A DNA stretch of 64,000 bases, taken from positions 1,054,001 through 1,118,000 of the forward strand of contig JBKBLN010000001.1 in assembly GCA_046296415.1 (NCBI GenBank), read 5' to 3'. A model generated the notes under the pieces. It saw only the letters and a program-made list of their open reading frames with translations. It searched no databases and was not told the DNA's origin. Source of the DNA: CAYNRA01 sp046296415 (GTDB lineage Bacteria > Bacteroidota > Bacteroidia > Cytophagales > Spirosomataceae). Numbering within the stretch: the first letter of the stretch is position 1; every line of letters begins with the position of its first letter. A program made the translations under genes and the position numbers. Positions 43,903 through 52,299 of this stretch are shown here, piece by piece.

Positions 43903-44364
43903 TTAATTCCAAAGCACCCAAATCATTCCGAGGTGATAGGTATCATGCTGAGGGATTCCGGTCAAGAGGGTATAAAAGTCATAGTGTTCGCCGGGTACTC
44001 GTTGGGAAAGGAGGCTGTCGTCTTGTTCCTCTAGAGCATCGATTAACTCTTGATGCGCTGTTTTAAGGGAATCAACGAGGCTGGGCCAATTTGCCTGCGA
44101 GGTCTCTGAGTCGGTACCCCAATTGGCCTCAGGGGTATCGAGGTGGTAATGGATTTGGTGGGCTAATTTTTGTTTTGCGAAGAGGCGCCAAGCTTTTAGG
44201 TGAAAGACGAGCTGGGCAATGGTATTTTTGGAGGTAGGATGGGGCTGATCAACCACATGCGTCGGGAGACTTTGGAGCATTTCCATGACAGAGGGGCCGT
44301 GCCAAGCGTCGCCCCGAAAGACAGTGTCTAAATTTTCAATGATCCGGTCGAGTTCTTTTCTCAT
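43903..44364 (-). CDS. DinB-like four-helix protein
   Basis: The 153-residue cytosolic protein has the four-helix DinB/YfiT-like pattern. Three histidines that could bind a metal are in their usual places: one in QLVFHLKAW near residue 54 and two in the C-terminal HDTYHLGMIW near 139-143. Members include metal-dependent thiol transferases such as those for bacillithiol or mycothiol, but most are uncharacterised. A near-match -7 box (CAACTTTG on the minus strand) lies just upstream. It is a single gene between the ThuA gene and the muramidase gene. Confidence 0.85.
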   Translation of the reverse strand: MRKELDRIIENLDTVFRGDAWHGPSVMEMLQSLPTHVVDQPHPTSKNTIAQLVFHLKAWRLFAKQKLAHQIHYHLDTPEANWGTDSETSQANWPSLVDSLKTAHQELIDALEEQDDSLLSQRVPGEHYDFYTLLTGIPQHDTYHLGMIWVLWN

Positions 44365-44432
44365 GTTTGTTGATCCTAATTTGATGCAAAGTTGGGTATT
44401 TTTCGGATATCAAGGCAAGCGTTGGCTCATAT

Positions 44433-44462
44433 AAAAAAAGCCGGCCTTTACGAAAGGCCGGC
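44433..44462 (-). terminator. intrinsic terminator of the GH108 muramidase gene
   Basis: A perfect 10-bp GC-rich stem (44440-44449 with 44453-44462) around ACG is followed on the minus strand by TTTTTTT (44433-44439). Confidence 0.9.
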
Positions 44463-44495
44463 CGGTTCTTTATTTTGTTAAAACGATACCTTAGA

Positions 44496-45101
44496 TTAAC
44501 TCCGAAGATAGGCGTCCGAGAGACGGATGTGCTTGTATCTTCTTTCGAGATCTTTCGGTAGGGTAACTTCATGGATCGACGCGTGCAGTGACGAATTTTT
44601 CATGAAGAACGAGGACGCTCGTTTAACCCATCCCGGGTACTCCGTTGACTTGCGCAGGCTTTGATAATACAAAACCCGATACTTGACGAACGGATTCACA
44701 ATTTGCTCGGCAAAATAAAAGGAATTGGCTCGTTCTACGTCTTTCTTGGAGAGAACACCATCCTGCTTGACACCGATGATCGCTTCAAATGCTTTAATAT
44801 GTTCCCCTGATCTGCCTTGCCCGGCATTGATAAGATGGTCAATTAACACTTCTGCGACTTTTTGATTTTTAAATAAATCTCCGTGGTATTTATCCCAATA
44901 CCCTTTTCGGAGAATGTCCAGAGCTTGCTTTTTCGAAAAAGACTTATCGCCCCATACCCCTTTGTGAATTCCATATCCTTTGCCCTCAAAATAAAGGAGC
45001 TTCGGAACGTAGGCATCAAAAGAGGCCGCTTGTAAACCAACTGAACAAAATAAAGAACAAACGGCAACCATTAAAAAAACGCACTTTTTACATGCAAACA
45101 T
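44496..45101 (-). CDS. exported GH108-type N-acetylmuramidase with peptidoglycan-binding domain
   Basis: The 201-residue protein has a signal peptide (hydrophobic core FLMVAVCSLFCSVGLQAA) and a GH108 domain that in phage and bacterial relatives cuts the sugar chain of peptidoglycan. The catalytic Glu is in LLYFEGKGYGIHKGVWG, where the common EGGY reads EGKGYG; KKQALDILRKGYWDKYHGD and LIDHLINAGQGRSGEHIKAFE match the family. The following GVKQDGVLSKKDVERAN resembles the PG_binding_3 module. I start at the ATG at 45101; the frame continues upstream through a structured leader that is better read as untranslated. Role: cell-wall turnover (inference). Confidence 0.85.
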   Translation of the reverse strand: MFACKKCVFLMVAVCSLFCSVGLQAASFDAYVPKLLYFEGKGYGIHKGVWGDKSFSKKQALDILRKGYWDKYHGDLFKNQKVAEVLIDHLINAGQGRSGEHIKAFEAIIGVKQDGVLSKKDVERANSFYFAEQIVNPFVKYRVLYYQSLRKSTEYPGWVKRASSFFMKNSSLHASIHEVTLPKDLERRYKHIRLSDAYLRS

Positions 45102-45210
45102 TACACTTTTTGTTGGTGAAACTTTCCCTTGGTTGCCAAAAGGGCCGGTGCTTCCTACCGGTATATCTTTCTTGCCACAGTTTGCCTGGTGATTATGCCT
45201 GGCGGTTAGG
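45102..45210 (-). promoter_or_regulatory. structured 5' leader of the GH108 gene, candidate riboregulator
   Basis: The predicted transcript starts near 45210, leaving a leader of about 108 nt that is markedly more GC-rich than the surrounding spacers. It can form CCGG...CCGG (between about 45137 and 45161) and CCC-UU...AA-GGG (45126-45144) hairpins, plus CCA...UGG pairing (45173-45190), and holds purine-rich loops such as GGCAAAC and GGUAGGAAGC. I compared it mentally with c-di-GMP-I, c-di-AMP (ydaO), SAM and cobalamin riboswitches and could not fit any of them. A regulatory leader is plausible but unproven. Confidence 0.4.
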
Positions 45211-45215
45211 TGACA

Positions 45216-45246
45216 CAAAATTACACTAATTTCTCTTATTAACAAA
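45216..45246 (-). promoter_or_regulatory. promoter of the GH108 gene
   Basis: The minus strand has TTTG (45243-45246), a 19-base spacer and TAATTTTG (45216-45223), an exact fit to the full Bacteroidota consensus. It lies directly downstream of the terminator of the LytTR gene. Confidence 0.75.
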
Positions 45247-45275
45247 AAAAGTGCAATACGTATTGTATTGCACTT
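45243..45275 (-). terminator. intrinsic terminator of the LytS/LytTR operon
   Basis: A perfect 11-bp stem (45249-45259 with 45265-45275) is followed on the minus strand by a T run. Its tail overlaps the -33 element of the GH108 promoter. Confidence 0.88.
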
Positions 45276-45342
45276 GAATTAAATCACTGAATATGAATCA
45301 AAATATAGAATCTGTACAATTACTATCTTCTAATAGTTCAAT

Positions 45343-46047
45343 TTACTTGCTTCCAATCCGTATCAATAATTCGTCTATATTTTGCTCTGAGACCGGGATG
45401 GTCGCGGTATCAATCATCACTTTGAGGTTCCGGATAGACGAAATCTTATCAAGTGAAATAATGAATGATTTATGGACGCGCATGAAATTGAGTGGAGCCA
45501 ATTTCTCCTCAATACTTTTCATGGTCATGCGGGTGATCACCGGTCGGGTTACATCTTTCATGTAAATTTTGATGTAATCTTTCAATCCTTCAATGTAGGT
45601 AATATCGTCGTATTTTATTTTGACTAGTGAATATTCAGAATTGACAAAAAAGTAGTCGGAAGTCGCTGCCTGATTTAAAATTTGGGAAGCCTGATGCTTT
45701 TCGAGGGCCTTGTTTGCGGATCGTAAAAATCGTTCAAAGGAAACCGGTTTGAGTAGGTAGTCCACTACATCCAGTTCGAAACCATCCAAAGCATATTGTT
45801 CATATGCTGTTATAAAAACAACGAGGGGATTATTTTGGAGGCTCTTTAGCAGTTGGATTCCGGTAAGACCTGGCATCTGAATGTCTAAAAACAGGAGGTC
45901 CACCCGTTCGGTTTGGAGTATCTCAAGGGCTTCAAAAGCATTGTGAGCTGTTCCCACGAGTTTTAAAAAAGGAACTTGTTTTATATTGTCTTCCAATAGT
46001 TCTAAAGCGAGTGCTTCATCGTCTACGGCTACGCAATTTAATACCAT
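45343..46047 (-). CDS. LytTR-family response regulator
   Basis: The 234-residue protein has a receiver domain with acidic pocket DDE at 9-11, phosphoacceptor D55 (LFLDIQMPG), Thr in FITAYEQYA and Lys in DYLLKPVSFERF, followed by a LytTR DNA-binding domain (about 130-230, FFVNSEYSLVKIKYDDITYIEGLKDYIKIY and FMRVHKSFIISLDKI). It is the partner of the histidine kinase encoded 5 bases upstream. The pair lies just after the maltose-type transporter gene, past a possible terminator. LytTR regulators in Bacteroidota control varied functions, so a link with sugar use is only suggested by location. Confidence 0.94.
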   Translation of the reverse strand: MVLNCVAVDDEALALELLEDNIKQVPFLKLVGTAHNAFEALEILQTERVDLLFLDIQMPGLTGIQLLKSLQNNPLVVFITAYEQYALDGFELDVVDYLLKPVSFERFLRSANKALEKHQASQILNQAATSDYFFVNSEYSLVKIKYDDITYIEGLKDYIKIYMKDVTRPVITRMTMKSIEEKLAPLNFMRVHKSFIISLDKISSIRNLKVMIDTATIPVSEQNIDELLIRIGSK

Positions 46048-46052
46048 GGTGT

Positions 46053-47081
46053 TTAATCAAATTTTAATTGAAGCTCAGAGATATAACTATCTCCTTGCGG
46101 TCCTGTTGATAAAGTATACCGATCTGGGTACAATAAATCCAACCGACGACGCACATTGGCCAGTCCTATTCCCGAACTGCTGTCTTTGGTTTCGTCTGTA
46201 TGCGTATTGACCTTATTTTCGACACGAAAATACAGAGAATTCGGTTCTGATTTTATAATGATGTGAATAAATGGCTTTTGAACCAGGCCTGTACCATGCT
46301 TGAAAGCGTTTTCGACAAAGGGGATGAGTAACATAGGTTCAATAAAATGAGCATCTTTGCAATCTCGGCTGTCAAACTGGATATCGATGTTTTTCCCAAA
46401 TCGTAGCTTTTGAAGTTCAATGTAATTATCCAAATAATGAATTTCTTGCTCTAAACCGATCCGGGAATCATCTTTTTCATACAGCATATACCGGAGAAGT
46501 TCAGACATCTTGATGAGACTGGGTTCCAAAATTTCAGATTTTTTTCGAGCCAACGACACCATACTGTTCATTAAATTAAACATAAAATGGGGTGAAATTT
46601 GGGATCGAAGAAAAGATAATTCAGACCGTAATCGTTCATTTTCTTTGGAGCGATTCACTTCCTGTTCTTTTTGGTAATCGGAAAAGAAACGATACGAGGT
46701 GCTCAATGAAAAAATCAATAAATAGGGAATGAGGGCATTAAAGTAAAAATAATAAGTGAGTCCTCCGTCTCCGATAATCACTTTCCGCATCACCACCCGA
46801 ACGATGATGAATAGGCCAATGATAATGGAAAGTATACCGAAGTATTGCCAATTCTTTTTCTTTTTAAAGTAATTGGGGATAAGTATTTCGGAGTTCAAGT
46901 AAAATAATGTGACAGACGACGCCGAAACAAAAGACCAGAAATAGGGATTATTGAACGTGGACTGAGAGGCAAAACCGGGATCAGTGGAAATCTTCTGTAT
47001 AGTGTAAATAACCGGCAAAAAGGTGTAGCATATCCAGAGGATGACATGCGTAGTGAATTTAATTGACCGTGTTGAAATCAT
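46053..47081 (-). CDS. LytS/YesM-type sensor histidine kinase
   Basis: The 342-residue inner-membrane kinase has four transmembrane helices (about 10-130), a short coiled coil, then the His_kinase domain with the phosphorylated histidine at about H165 in SQISPHFMFNLMNSMVSL, and an ATPase domain with FVENAFKHG and GIGLANVRRRLDLLYP. It has no large extracytoplasmic sensor domain, so the signal is probably sensed within the membrane. The ATG at 47081 is used because the longer reading would need a TTG. It is upstream of the LytTR gene in the same operon. Confidence 0.93.
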   Translation of the reverse strand: MISTRSIKFTTHVILWICYTFLPVIYTIQKISTDPGFASQSTFNNPYFWSFVSASSVTLFYLNSEILIPNYFKKKKNWQYFGILSIIIGLFIIVRVVMRKVIIGDGGLTYYFYFNALIPYLLIFSLSTSYRFFSDYQKEQEVNRSKENERLRSELSFLRSQISPHFMFNLMNSMVSLARKKSEILEPSLIKMSELLRYMLYEKDDSRIGLEQEIHYLDNYIELQKLRFGKNIDIQFDSRDCKDAHFIEPMLLIPFVENAFKHGTGLVQKPFIHIIIKSEPNSLYFRVENKVNTHTDETKDSSSGIGLANVRRRLDLLYPDRYTLSTGPQGDSYISELQLKFD

Positions 47082-47127
47082 GATTTTTTGCCATTGTTCA
47101 TTGAATATGGAGCATTTTATCAAAACA

Positions 47128-47157
47128 AACCCTCCTCTTTAGACCAAGGGGAGGGTT
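47128..47157 (-). terminator. possible terminator between the transporter and LytS genes
   Basis: An 8-bp stem (47128-47135 with 47150-47157), extendable by CTT/AAG, is followed on the minus strand by TGTTTTGATAAAA. The T run is interrupted, so termination may be partial. Confidence 0.5.
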
Positions 47158-47187
47158 CCTAAGATATGTAGATTGGTTTTTGAGATG

Positions 47188-48558
47188 TTACGCGGCACCT
47201 ACAACATCATCTACATCTTGCACGCGAAGCACCGAGACAGCAGCCAAAAGGAAGCAAATACCTCCCAGCATTAATGCCCAAATCGCTTCACCATCAAACC
47301 AATACTTGACCATTGGGCCACCCAATATTCCATTGGTTATTTGGGGAAGTGTGATGAAAAAGTTAAAGATTCCCATGTAGATTCCCATTTTTTTATGTGG
47401 GATCGAGCCCGCCAATATGGCATAAGGCATTGCCAAGATACTGGCCCAAGCTATACCCACAGCCATCATGCATGGAATTAGCCACATGGGCGAAGGTACA
47501 AAGTAAATCATTAATAGACCCAATCCTCCTACTACCAAGGATATCGCGTGGGTTTGCCGTCGTCCAACCTTGGCTGCGACTGCGGGTAAAAAGAAAGCAT
47601 ATATAGCCGAAACAAGATTGTAAATTCCAAACACCACGCCAACCCAATTCCCTGCATCGTTGTACATAGAGGAGGTGGTGTCTGCAGCGGATAGTCCGTA
47701 AATATGTTGAGCGATGGCAGGCGTAGAAAAAACCCACATCGAAAATAATCCAAACCAAGAGAAAAACTGTACCCAACCCAGCTGCCGCATAGCAAGTGGC
47801 ATGTTTAGGATATCTTGAATGATGGAACTGGTCTCTTTGGAAGCTTCTTCCTCGGTCTCTCCATTGTAGGCTGCTTGTTCCGCTGGGGAATATTCAGGTG
47901 TTTTGACAATTGTCCACAGGATGGCCCCAACCAACATGGTAGCACCTACTATAAAAGACAGGAGAAGATTGAAAGGAACCTCACCGGGATTGGCTGTTTT
48001 TTCAACACCAAAAAACTCTGCCAACACATAGGGAAGCCAGGATCCTACCACGGCCCCAATCCCAATCAATACCGTTTGGATAGAAAAGCCCAAAGTACGC
48101 TGGTCTGAATTTAATTTGTCGGCTACCAAAGCACGAAAAGGTTCCATGGCGACATTAAAAGAGGCGTCCATGATCATTAAAAATCCAGCGCCTACCCACA
48201 AGGTGGGCAAAATATGGGTAAAAAGTCCGGCGTTGGGCATTAAAATCAGGCCTATAGCCGCCAAGATGGAGCCCACTAAGAAAAAAGGCCGTCTTCTGCC
48301 CAATTTTGTCCAAGTTTTATCGCTGTAATGCCCGATGATGGGTTGTACGATCATACCGGTAACAGGGGCCACCAGCCAAAACCAGGATAGGTGCTCAACA
48401 TCGGCCCCAAAGGTTTGAAGGATCCGGGAGGCATTGGCATTTTGTAAAGCAAAGCCCATTTGGATACCGAGAAAACCAAAACTTAAATTCCAGATTTCCC
48501 AAAAAGAAAGCGCGGGTTTTTGTGATCCGCCTGTTGGTAAGGGTTGTGATGTCGCCAT
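47188..48558 (-). CDS. MFS transporter of the SLC45/GPH type, probable maltose or sucrose symporter
   Basis: The 456-residue inner-membrane protein has about 12 transmembrane helices. Family signs are NLSFGFLGIQMGFALQNANASRIL at the first helix, GHYSDKTWTKLGRRRPFFLVG in the loop between helices 2 and 3 (the RxGRRRP motif of SLC45 and GPH sugar carriers), and a soluble charged loop (about 230-265) mid-protein. It probably takes up maltose or maltodextrin with protons. It starts 4 bases after the amylase stop, so the two are one operon, and faces the GH13, pgmB and GH65 genes across the amylase promoter. The ATG at 48558 is used. Confidence 0.9.
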   Translation of the reverse strand: MATSQPLPTGGSQKPALSFWEIWNLSFGFLGIQMGFALQNANASRILQTFGADVEHLSWFWLVAPVTGMIVQPIIGHYSDKTWTKLGRRRPFFLVGSILAAIGLILMPNAGLFTHILPTLWVGAGFLMIMDASFNVAMEPFRALVADKLNSDQRTLGFSIQTVLIGIGAVVGSWLPYVLAEFFGVEKTANPGEVPFNLLLSFIVGATMLVGAILWTIVKTPEYSPAEQAAYNGETEEEASKETSSIIQDILNMPLAMRQLGWVQFFSWFGLFSMWVFSTPAIAQHIYGLSAADTTSSMYNDAGNWVGVVFGIYNLVSAIYAFFLPAVAAKVGRRQTHAISLVVGGLGLLMIYFVPSPMWLIPCMMAVGIAWASILAMPYAILAGSIPHKKMGIYMGIFNFFITLPQITNGILGGPMVKYWFDGEAIWALMLGGICFLLAAVSVLRVQDVDDVVGAA

Positions 48559-48562
48559 AGGT

Positions 48563-50314
48563 TTAGTGTATTTGAATGATGTGGTAGGAGTTGGGAGGTA
48601 ATGACGCTGAAACACCATTTCGTGTTAGCTCTTCCCAGCTTATGTTCTCTTTTCGATTGGACGTTAACCAATTCAATTGAGCTGCATCCTTTGTTTTCTT
48701 GAGTACACCCGATGGAAGTCGAATTTGGGTAGTCAGCGTTTCGTAGGCTGAAAAATTCACTATCAGAAGATACTGCTCTCCATCTAAATACCTTAAATAA
48801 CTATAGACTCGATCCGAACGGTACTGCAATGGATTTTGAAGGTATTGAAGGTCAAAAAAAGCTCCTTTTTGAATTGCGGGGGAGTTTAAAACAAATGCAT
48901 TGATTTGTCGGTAGGCCGCATAGAGTGCCTTTTGTTCTTCCGTCAATTTTCCACCATCGTATTGGTGGTTGTTCACCCAAGCCTGAAACTCGGGTACACC
49001 CCAATAGTCAAACATGGTCGTTCGTCCATCCTCACCCGAAAACCCTTCGGATTGGGTTGGTTTAACCCCATATTCTTGTCCAAAATAATACATAAGAGGA
49101 CCGCCATGTAACGTGGCCGATAAAAACATTGCCGGAATGCCTCGCCATGGATTTTCGGCAAATTGTTGGGAGGCAATGCGTTGTTCGTCGTGATTTTCAA
49201 GGAAACGAAGCATTCGATGCCCGAAGTCTCCGGATTCCTGCTGCCAAACACGGGTTATGTCATGTGTATGGCCGTGCCCTTCCATGAGTCGACGCAGTGC
49301 ATCATACAAACCTACTTTATCATATAAGTAATCAAACTGACCAATATCGAGGTAGGTTTTATAGGCTTGAGGGTTGTAGATTTCTGCAATGAACAAGGTA
49401 TTGGGGTACGCTTTTTTGACTTGGGGTATGGCCCAAGCCCAAAATTCGACGGGTACCATCTCGGCCATGTCACACCGGAATCCATCTACCCCCTTGGCTG
49501 CCCAATAGGATAAAATATGGACCATTTTTTTCCATGTATCCGGAATGGGATCAAAATGGCCTTTCCGGCCTTGAAGATAGTCTACCCCGTAATTCAATTT
49601 TACAGCTTCATACCAGTCGTTTACCGAAGGTGTAGCCGAAAATACATCGTTTCCTGTGGCCTTGGCAGGCAGTTCTTGGTAAGGTTTTTGGAACGACTCA
49701 ACAGGCACTGGGGGAGCTGGTGGTACCAATGCTTGGCCAGGCAGGTAGTAAAAGTTATTTTGTGGGTGAAAAGCCTGGTTCAAATCATCCGATTTGCCAA
49801 AATCCTCTACTCCCGCAGGTTTGGCGTCTGAATGATACTGCCTGGCGACGTGATTGGGTACAAAGTCGATTAAAACCTTTAGCCCAGCTTGGTGGGATCG
49901 ATCCACCAACGACTGAAATTCTTTCATTCGGTCGGGAACCGAAACAGCCAAGTCAGGATCCACGTCATAATAGTCTTTAATTGCATATGGAGACCCACCT
50001 TTGCCCTTCACCAAGGCCGGGTGGTCGGGTTGAATTCCATAAGCCGAATAGTCTGTTTGGGTGGCATGTTCAATAATCCCTGTGTACCATACATGGGTAA
50101 CACCAAAACTTTTTAATGAGGAAAGAGCTGCCGTATTGATGTCATTGAATTTTCCGGATCCGTTTTGCTTCAGGGTGCCATTCCATTGGTTGGTGGTGTT
50201 TAGATTCCCAAAAAGACGGGTATATACTTGATAAATTACCAATTTGTCGGTGTTCTGGGCGATTGAGGACGTAAGGGTCATGCAACAAAAAAGAGTAAAT
50301 AATCCACGATTCAT
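48563..50314 (-). CDS. exported alpha-amylase family (GH13) enzyme
   Basis: The 583-residue enzyme has a signal peptide (MNRGLFTLFCCMTLTSSIAQ) and works in the periplasm or beyond. The GH13 barrel starts LVIYQVYTRLFGN; catalytic residues lie in DGFRCDMAEMVP (nucleophile Asp, near 280), LFIAEIYNP (acid Glu, near 311) and ENHDEQRIAS (third Asp, near 386), and DFVPNHVA is region I. A large loop (about 165-270) sits between barrel elements. It probably cuts starch-derived oligosaccharides into maltose units for the transporter encoded next. Its promoter (-7 box 50339-50346) faces the GH13 gene on the other strand. Confidence 0.92.
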   Translation of the reverse strand: MNRGLFTLFCCMTLTSSIAQNTDKLVIYQVYTRLFGNLNTTNQWNGTLKQNGSGKFNDINTAALSSLKSFGVTHVWYTGIIEHATQTDYSAYGIQPDHPALVKGKGGSPYAIKDYYDVDPDLAVSVPDRMKEFQSLVDRSHQAGLKVLIDFVPNHVARQYHSDAKPAGVEDFGKSDDLNQAFHPQNNFYYLPGQALVPPAPPVPVESFQKPYQELPAKATGNDVFSATPSVNDWYEAVKLNYGVDYLQGRKGHFDPIPDTWKKMVHILSYWAAKGVDGFRCDMAEMVPVEFWAWAIPQVKKAYPNTLFIAEIYNPQAYKTYLDIGQFDYLYDKVGLYDALRRLMEGHGHTHDITRVWQQESGDFGHRMLRFLENHDEQRIASQQFAENPWRGIPAMFLSATLHGGPLMYYFGQEYGVKPTQSEGFSGEDGRTTMFDYWGVPEFQAWVNNHQYDGGKLTEEQKALYAAYRQINAFVLNSPAIQKGAFFDLQYLQNPLQYRSDRVYSYLRYLDGEQYLLIVNFSAYETLTTQIRLPSGVLKKTKDAAQLNWLTSNRKENISWEELTRNGVSASLPPNSYHIIQIH

Positions 50315-50328
50315 AACAGGTTAAAGTA

Positions 50329-50409
50329 GTCGTATTTTCAAAGGTAAACATGTTTTTTTTATGAAAAAACGGTTCAATTGCTTTATTTTGTTACGACGAA
50401 AAATACGAC
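50329..50409. repeat. 10-bp inverted repeat in the divergent amylase promoter region
   Basis: GTCGTATTTT (50329-50338) and AAAATACGAC (50400-50409) are exact inverted copies. Each lies a few bases before one of the two divergent start codons, so in both mRNAs the same motif AAAATACGAC would sit 8-14 bases from the ATG. It may be a pair of regulator sites or a shared leader element. Confidence 0.5.
50339..50346 (-). promoter_or_regulatory. Bacteroidota -7 box for the amylase-transporter operon
   Basis: TACCTTTG on the minus strand matches TAnnTTTG exactly, 24 bases before the amylase ATG; no TTTG at -33, which would suit an activator-dependent promoter. Confidence 0.5.
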
Positions 50410-50417
50410 ATAACCGA

Positions 50418-52295
50418 ATGAAACGAATTGACTACCTTCAAATCAAGGGAATGGTGGCGCTATGGTGTCTTGCCTTTTCCTTGTCTGCACAATCCCCCGT
50501 TACCCGGATGAATCCGACACATTGGTGGGTAGGTATGAAAAAACCAGTGCTTCAAGTTCTTGTTTATGGCCCCAATGTGGGTTCCTCGGACTGGACGATG
50601 AAGCCTTACCAGGGGGTAAAATTACACCGGGTTGAAAAAGTTAAAAATCCAAATTATTTGTTTCTTCACCTTGAAATCGGAACTCGCGCGGTTGCTGGAG
50701 ATCTTGAATTTGTATCCAAGGGAAAAAACAAGTCAACGTCGTTTACCTTTCAACTTAAAGCACGAAGTGGCTACCAACCGAAAGGTTTAGATCCTTCCGA
50801 TGTCGTGTATCTTTTGATGCCCGACCGCTTCGCAAATGGCGATCCATCCAATGATTCCTTTGCAAATCTTGCCGATACCGTGGCGGATCGTAAAAATCCA
50901 TTTGCCCGACATGGTGGTGATTTACAGGGTATCCAAAAAAATATCCCGTATTTTCAGGAACTAGGAGTTACAGCGCTGTGGCTAAATCCGGTGATCGAAA
51001 ATGATCAAAAGCAAACCAATGAGGGCGGAACCCTCCGAAGTGCCTACCACGGATACGGGTTTACTGATCATTATTCCGTGGATCGACGTTTGGGTGGGAA
51101 CGAGGCTTATAAGCAATTGATTCGAACTGCCCACCAGGCGGGTTTGAAAGTGATCCAAGATGCGGTGTACAATCATGTCGGTATTAATCATTGGATTCTC
51201 CGAGATTTACCGTTTCCAGAATGGCTGAATCAATGGCCTACTTTTACACAAACTTCGTTCAAGGAACCTCCCGTGTTGGATCCTCATGCCTCAGAATACG
51301 ATAAAAAAGTGATGTCGGATGGTTGGTTTATGCCCTTCCTACCTGATTTAAATCAAAAAGACCCTCGAGTTGCCAATTTCCTGATTCAACATGCAATCTG
51401 GACGGTTGAAGAATTTGGTATTGATGCCTGGCGAATTGACACCTACATGTACAATGATCTCGCTTTTATGAATGCCTGTAATCAAGCGCTGAAAGATCAG
51501 TACCCATCCTTGTTTTTATTTGGGGAATCATTGGCGTCTCCGGTTCCCAACTTGGCCTACTTTGTAAAAAATAAGTTCAATACCTCGTTTTCGTGTAATT
51601 TGGAATCAACGGTGGACTACACGTTATTTCAAGCTATAAAGTCGGCACTAAATGAACCATACAGTTGGGGAGGGGGAGTCAACCGTTTATACGGAACATT
51701 GGCACAGGACTTCCTGTTCCAAGCGCCAGAACTACTAGTCACCTATGTGGATAATCACGACGAAGATCGTTTTTTTTCGGTGGTAGGAGAAAACAAAGAG
51801 AAATACAAAATGGGTCTCGGCTGGTTGTTTACCTTGCGGGGGATCCCTCAAATTTACTACGGAACCGAATTAGGGATTAAAAATTTCAAGAATCCCTCAG
51901 ATGCTGAAGTTCGAAAAGATTTTCCGGGAGGTTGGCCTGACGATACCCAAAATGCTTTTGACCCGGCACAAAGGTCGCCCGAACAACAAGAGTGGTTTTC
52001 CTATCTCCAAAAATTGATTCGCCTCCGGACTACGCTTCCTGCTTTATCTCAAGGAAAGTTTACGCAATTTATGCCGTTCCAAGATGGGGTCTATGTCTAT
52101 TTCCGGCACACAGAGGCACAGCGAATCATGGTCCTTTCCAATACGAGTTCAGCGGATCAAAAAATTTCAATGGATCGCTTTCAAGAATTGGTAAAAGGGT
52201 CACAAAAGGCTCGAAATGTACTTACCCAAGAGGAGGTTAGCCTAAACAACTTGGTGTTGCAGCCGTCCCAAATTTTACTTCTCGAATTACTTTAA
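50418..52295 (+). CDS. exported GH13 enzyme, neopullulanase/cyclomaltodextrinase-like (SusA type)
   Basis: The 625-residue enzyme has a signal peptide (cleavage after ALWCLAFSLSAQ) and an N-terminal beta domain like that of cyclomaltodextrinases (about 30-125, NPTHWWVGMKKPVLQVLVYG). The barrel has DAVYNHVG (region I), FGIDAWRIDTYMYND (nucleophile Asp), LFLFGESLASP (acid Glu) and YVDNHDEDRFFSV (third Asp). In Bacteroides thetaiotaomicron the analogous SusA is a periplasmic neopullulanase. The ATG at 50418 is chosen because it gives a clean signal peptide; an ATG 57 bases upstream would add a basic stretch. It leads the operon with pgmB and the GH65 gene. Confidence 0.93.
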   Translation: MKRIDYLQIKGMVALWCLAFSLSAQSPVTRMNPTHWWVGMKKPVLQVLVYGPNVGSSDWTMKPYQGVKLHRVEKVKNPNYLFLHLEIGTRAVAGDLEFVSKGKNKSTSFTFQLKARSGYQPKGLDPSDVVYLLMPDRFANGDPSNDSFANLADTVADRKNPFARHGGDLQGIQKNIPYFQELGVTALWLNPVIENDQKQTNEGGTLRSAYHGYGFTDHYSVDRRLGGNEAYKQLIRTAHQAGLKVIQDAVYNHVGINHWILRDLPFPEWLNQWPTFTQTSFKEPPVLDPHASEYDKKVMSDGWFMPFLPDLNQKDPRVANFLIQHAIWTVEEFGIDAWRIDTYMYNDLAFMNACNQALKDQYPSLFLFGESLASPVPNLAYFVKNKFNTSFSCNLESTVDYTLFQAIKSALNEPYSWGGGVNRLYGTLAQDFLFQAPELLVTYVDNHDEDRFFSVVGENKEKYKMGLGWLFTLRGIPQIYYGTELGIKNFKNPSDAEVRKDFPGGWPDDTQNAFDPAQRSPEQQEWFSYLQKLIRLRTTLPALSQGKFTQFMPFQDGVYVYFRHTEAQRIMVLSNTSSADQKISMDRFQELVKGSQKARNVLTQEEVSLNNLVLQPSQILLLELL

Positions 52296-52299
52296 CCAC

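Noticed and set aside
45102..45210. Resemblance of the GH108 leader to c-di-GMP-I (GGCAAAC, GGTAGG) and c-di-AMP (GTCA.CTAACC, GGCAACC) riboswitches
   Set aside because: The short motifs occur in the wrong order and at the wrong spacing, and the paired helices of those classes cannot be drawn. Kept only as an unclassified structured leader.
45102..45245. Extended N terminus for the GH108 protein
   Set aside because: The upstream part lies in front of a clean signal peptide and covers the promoter and structured leader, so it is unlikely to be translated.
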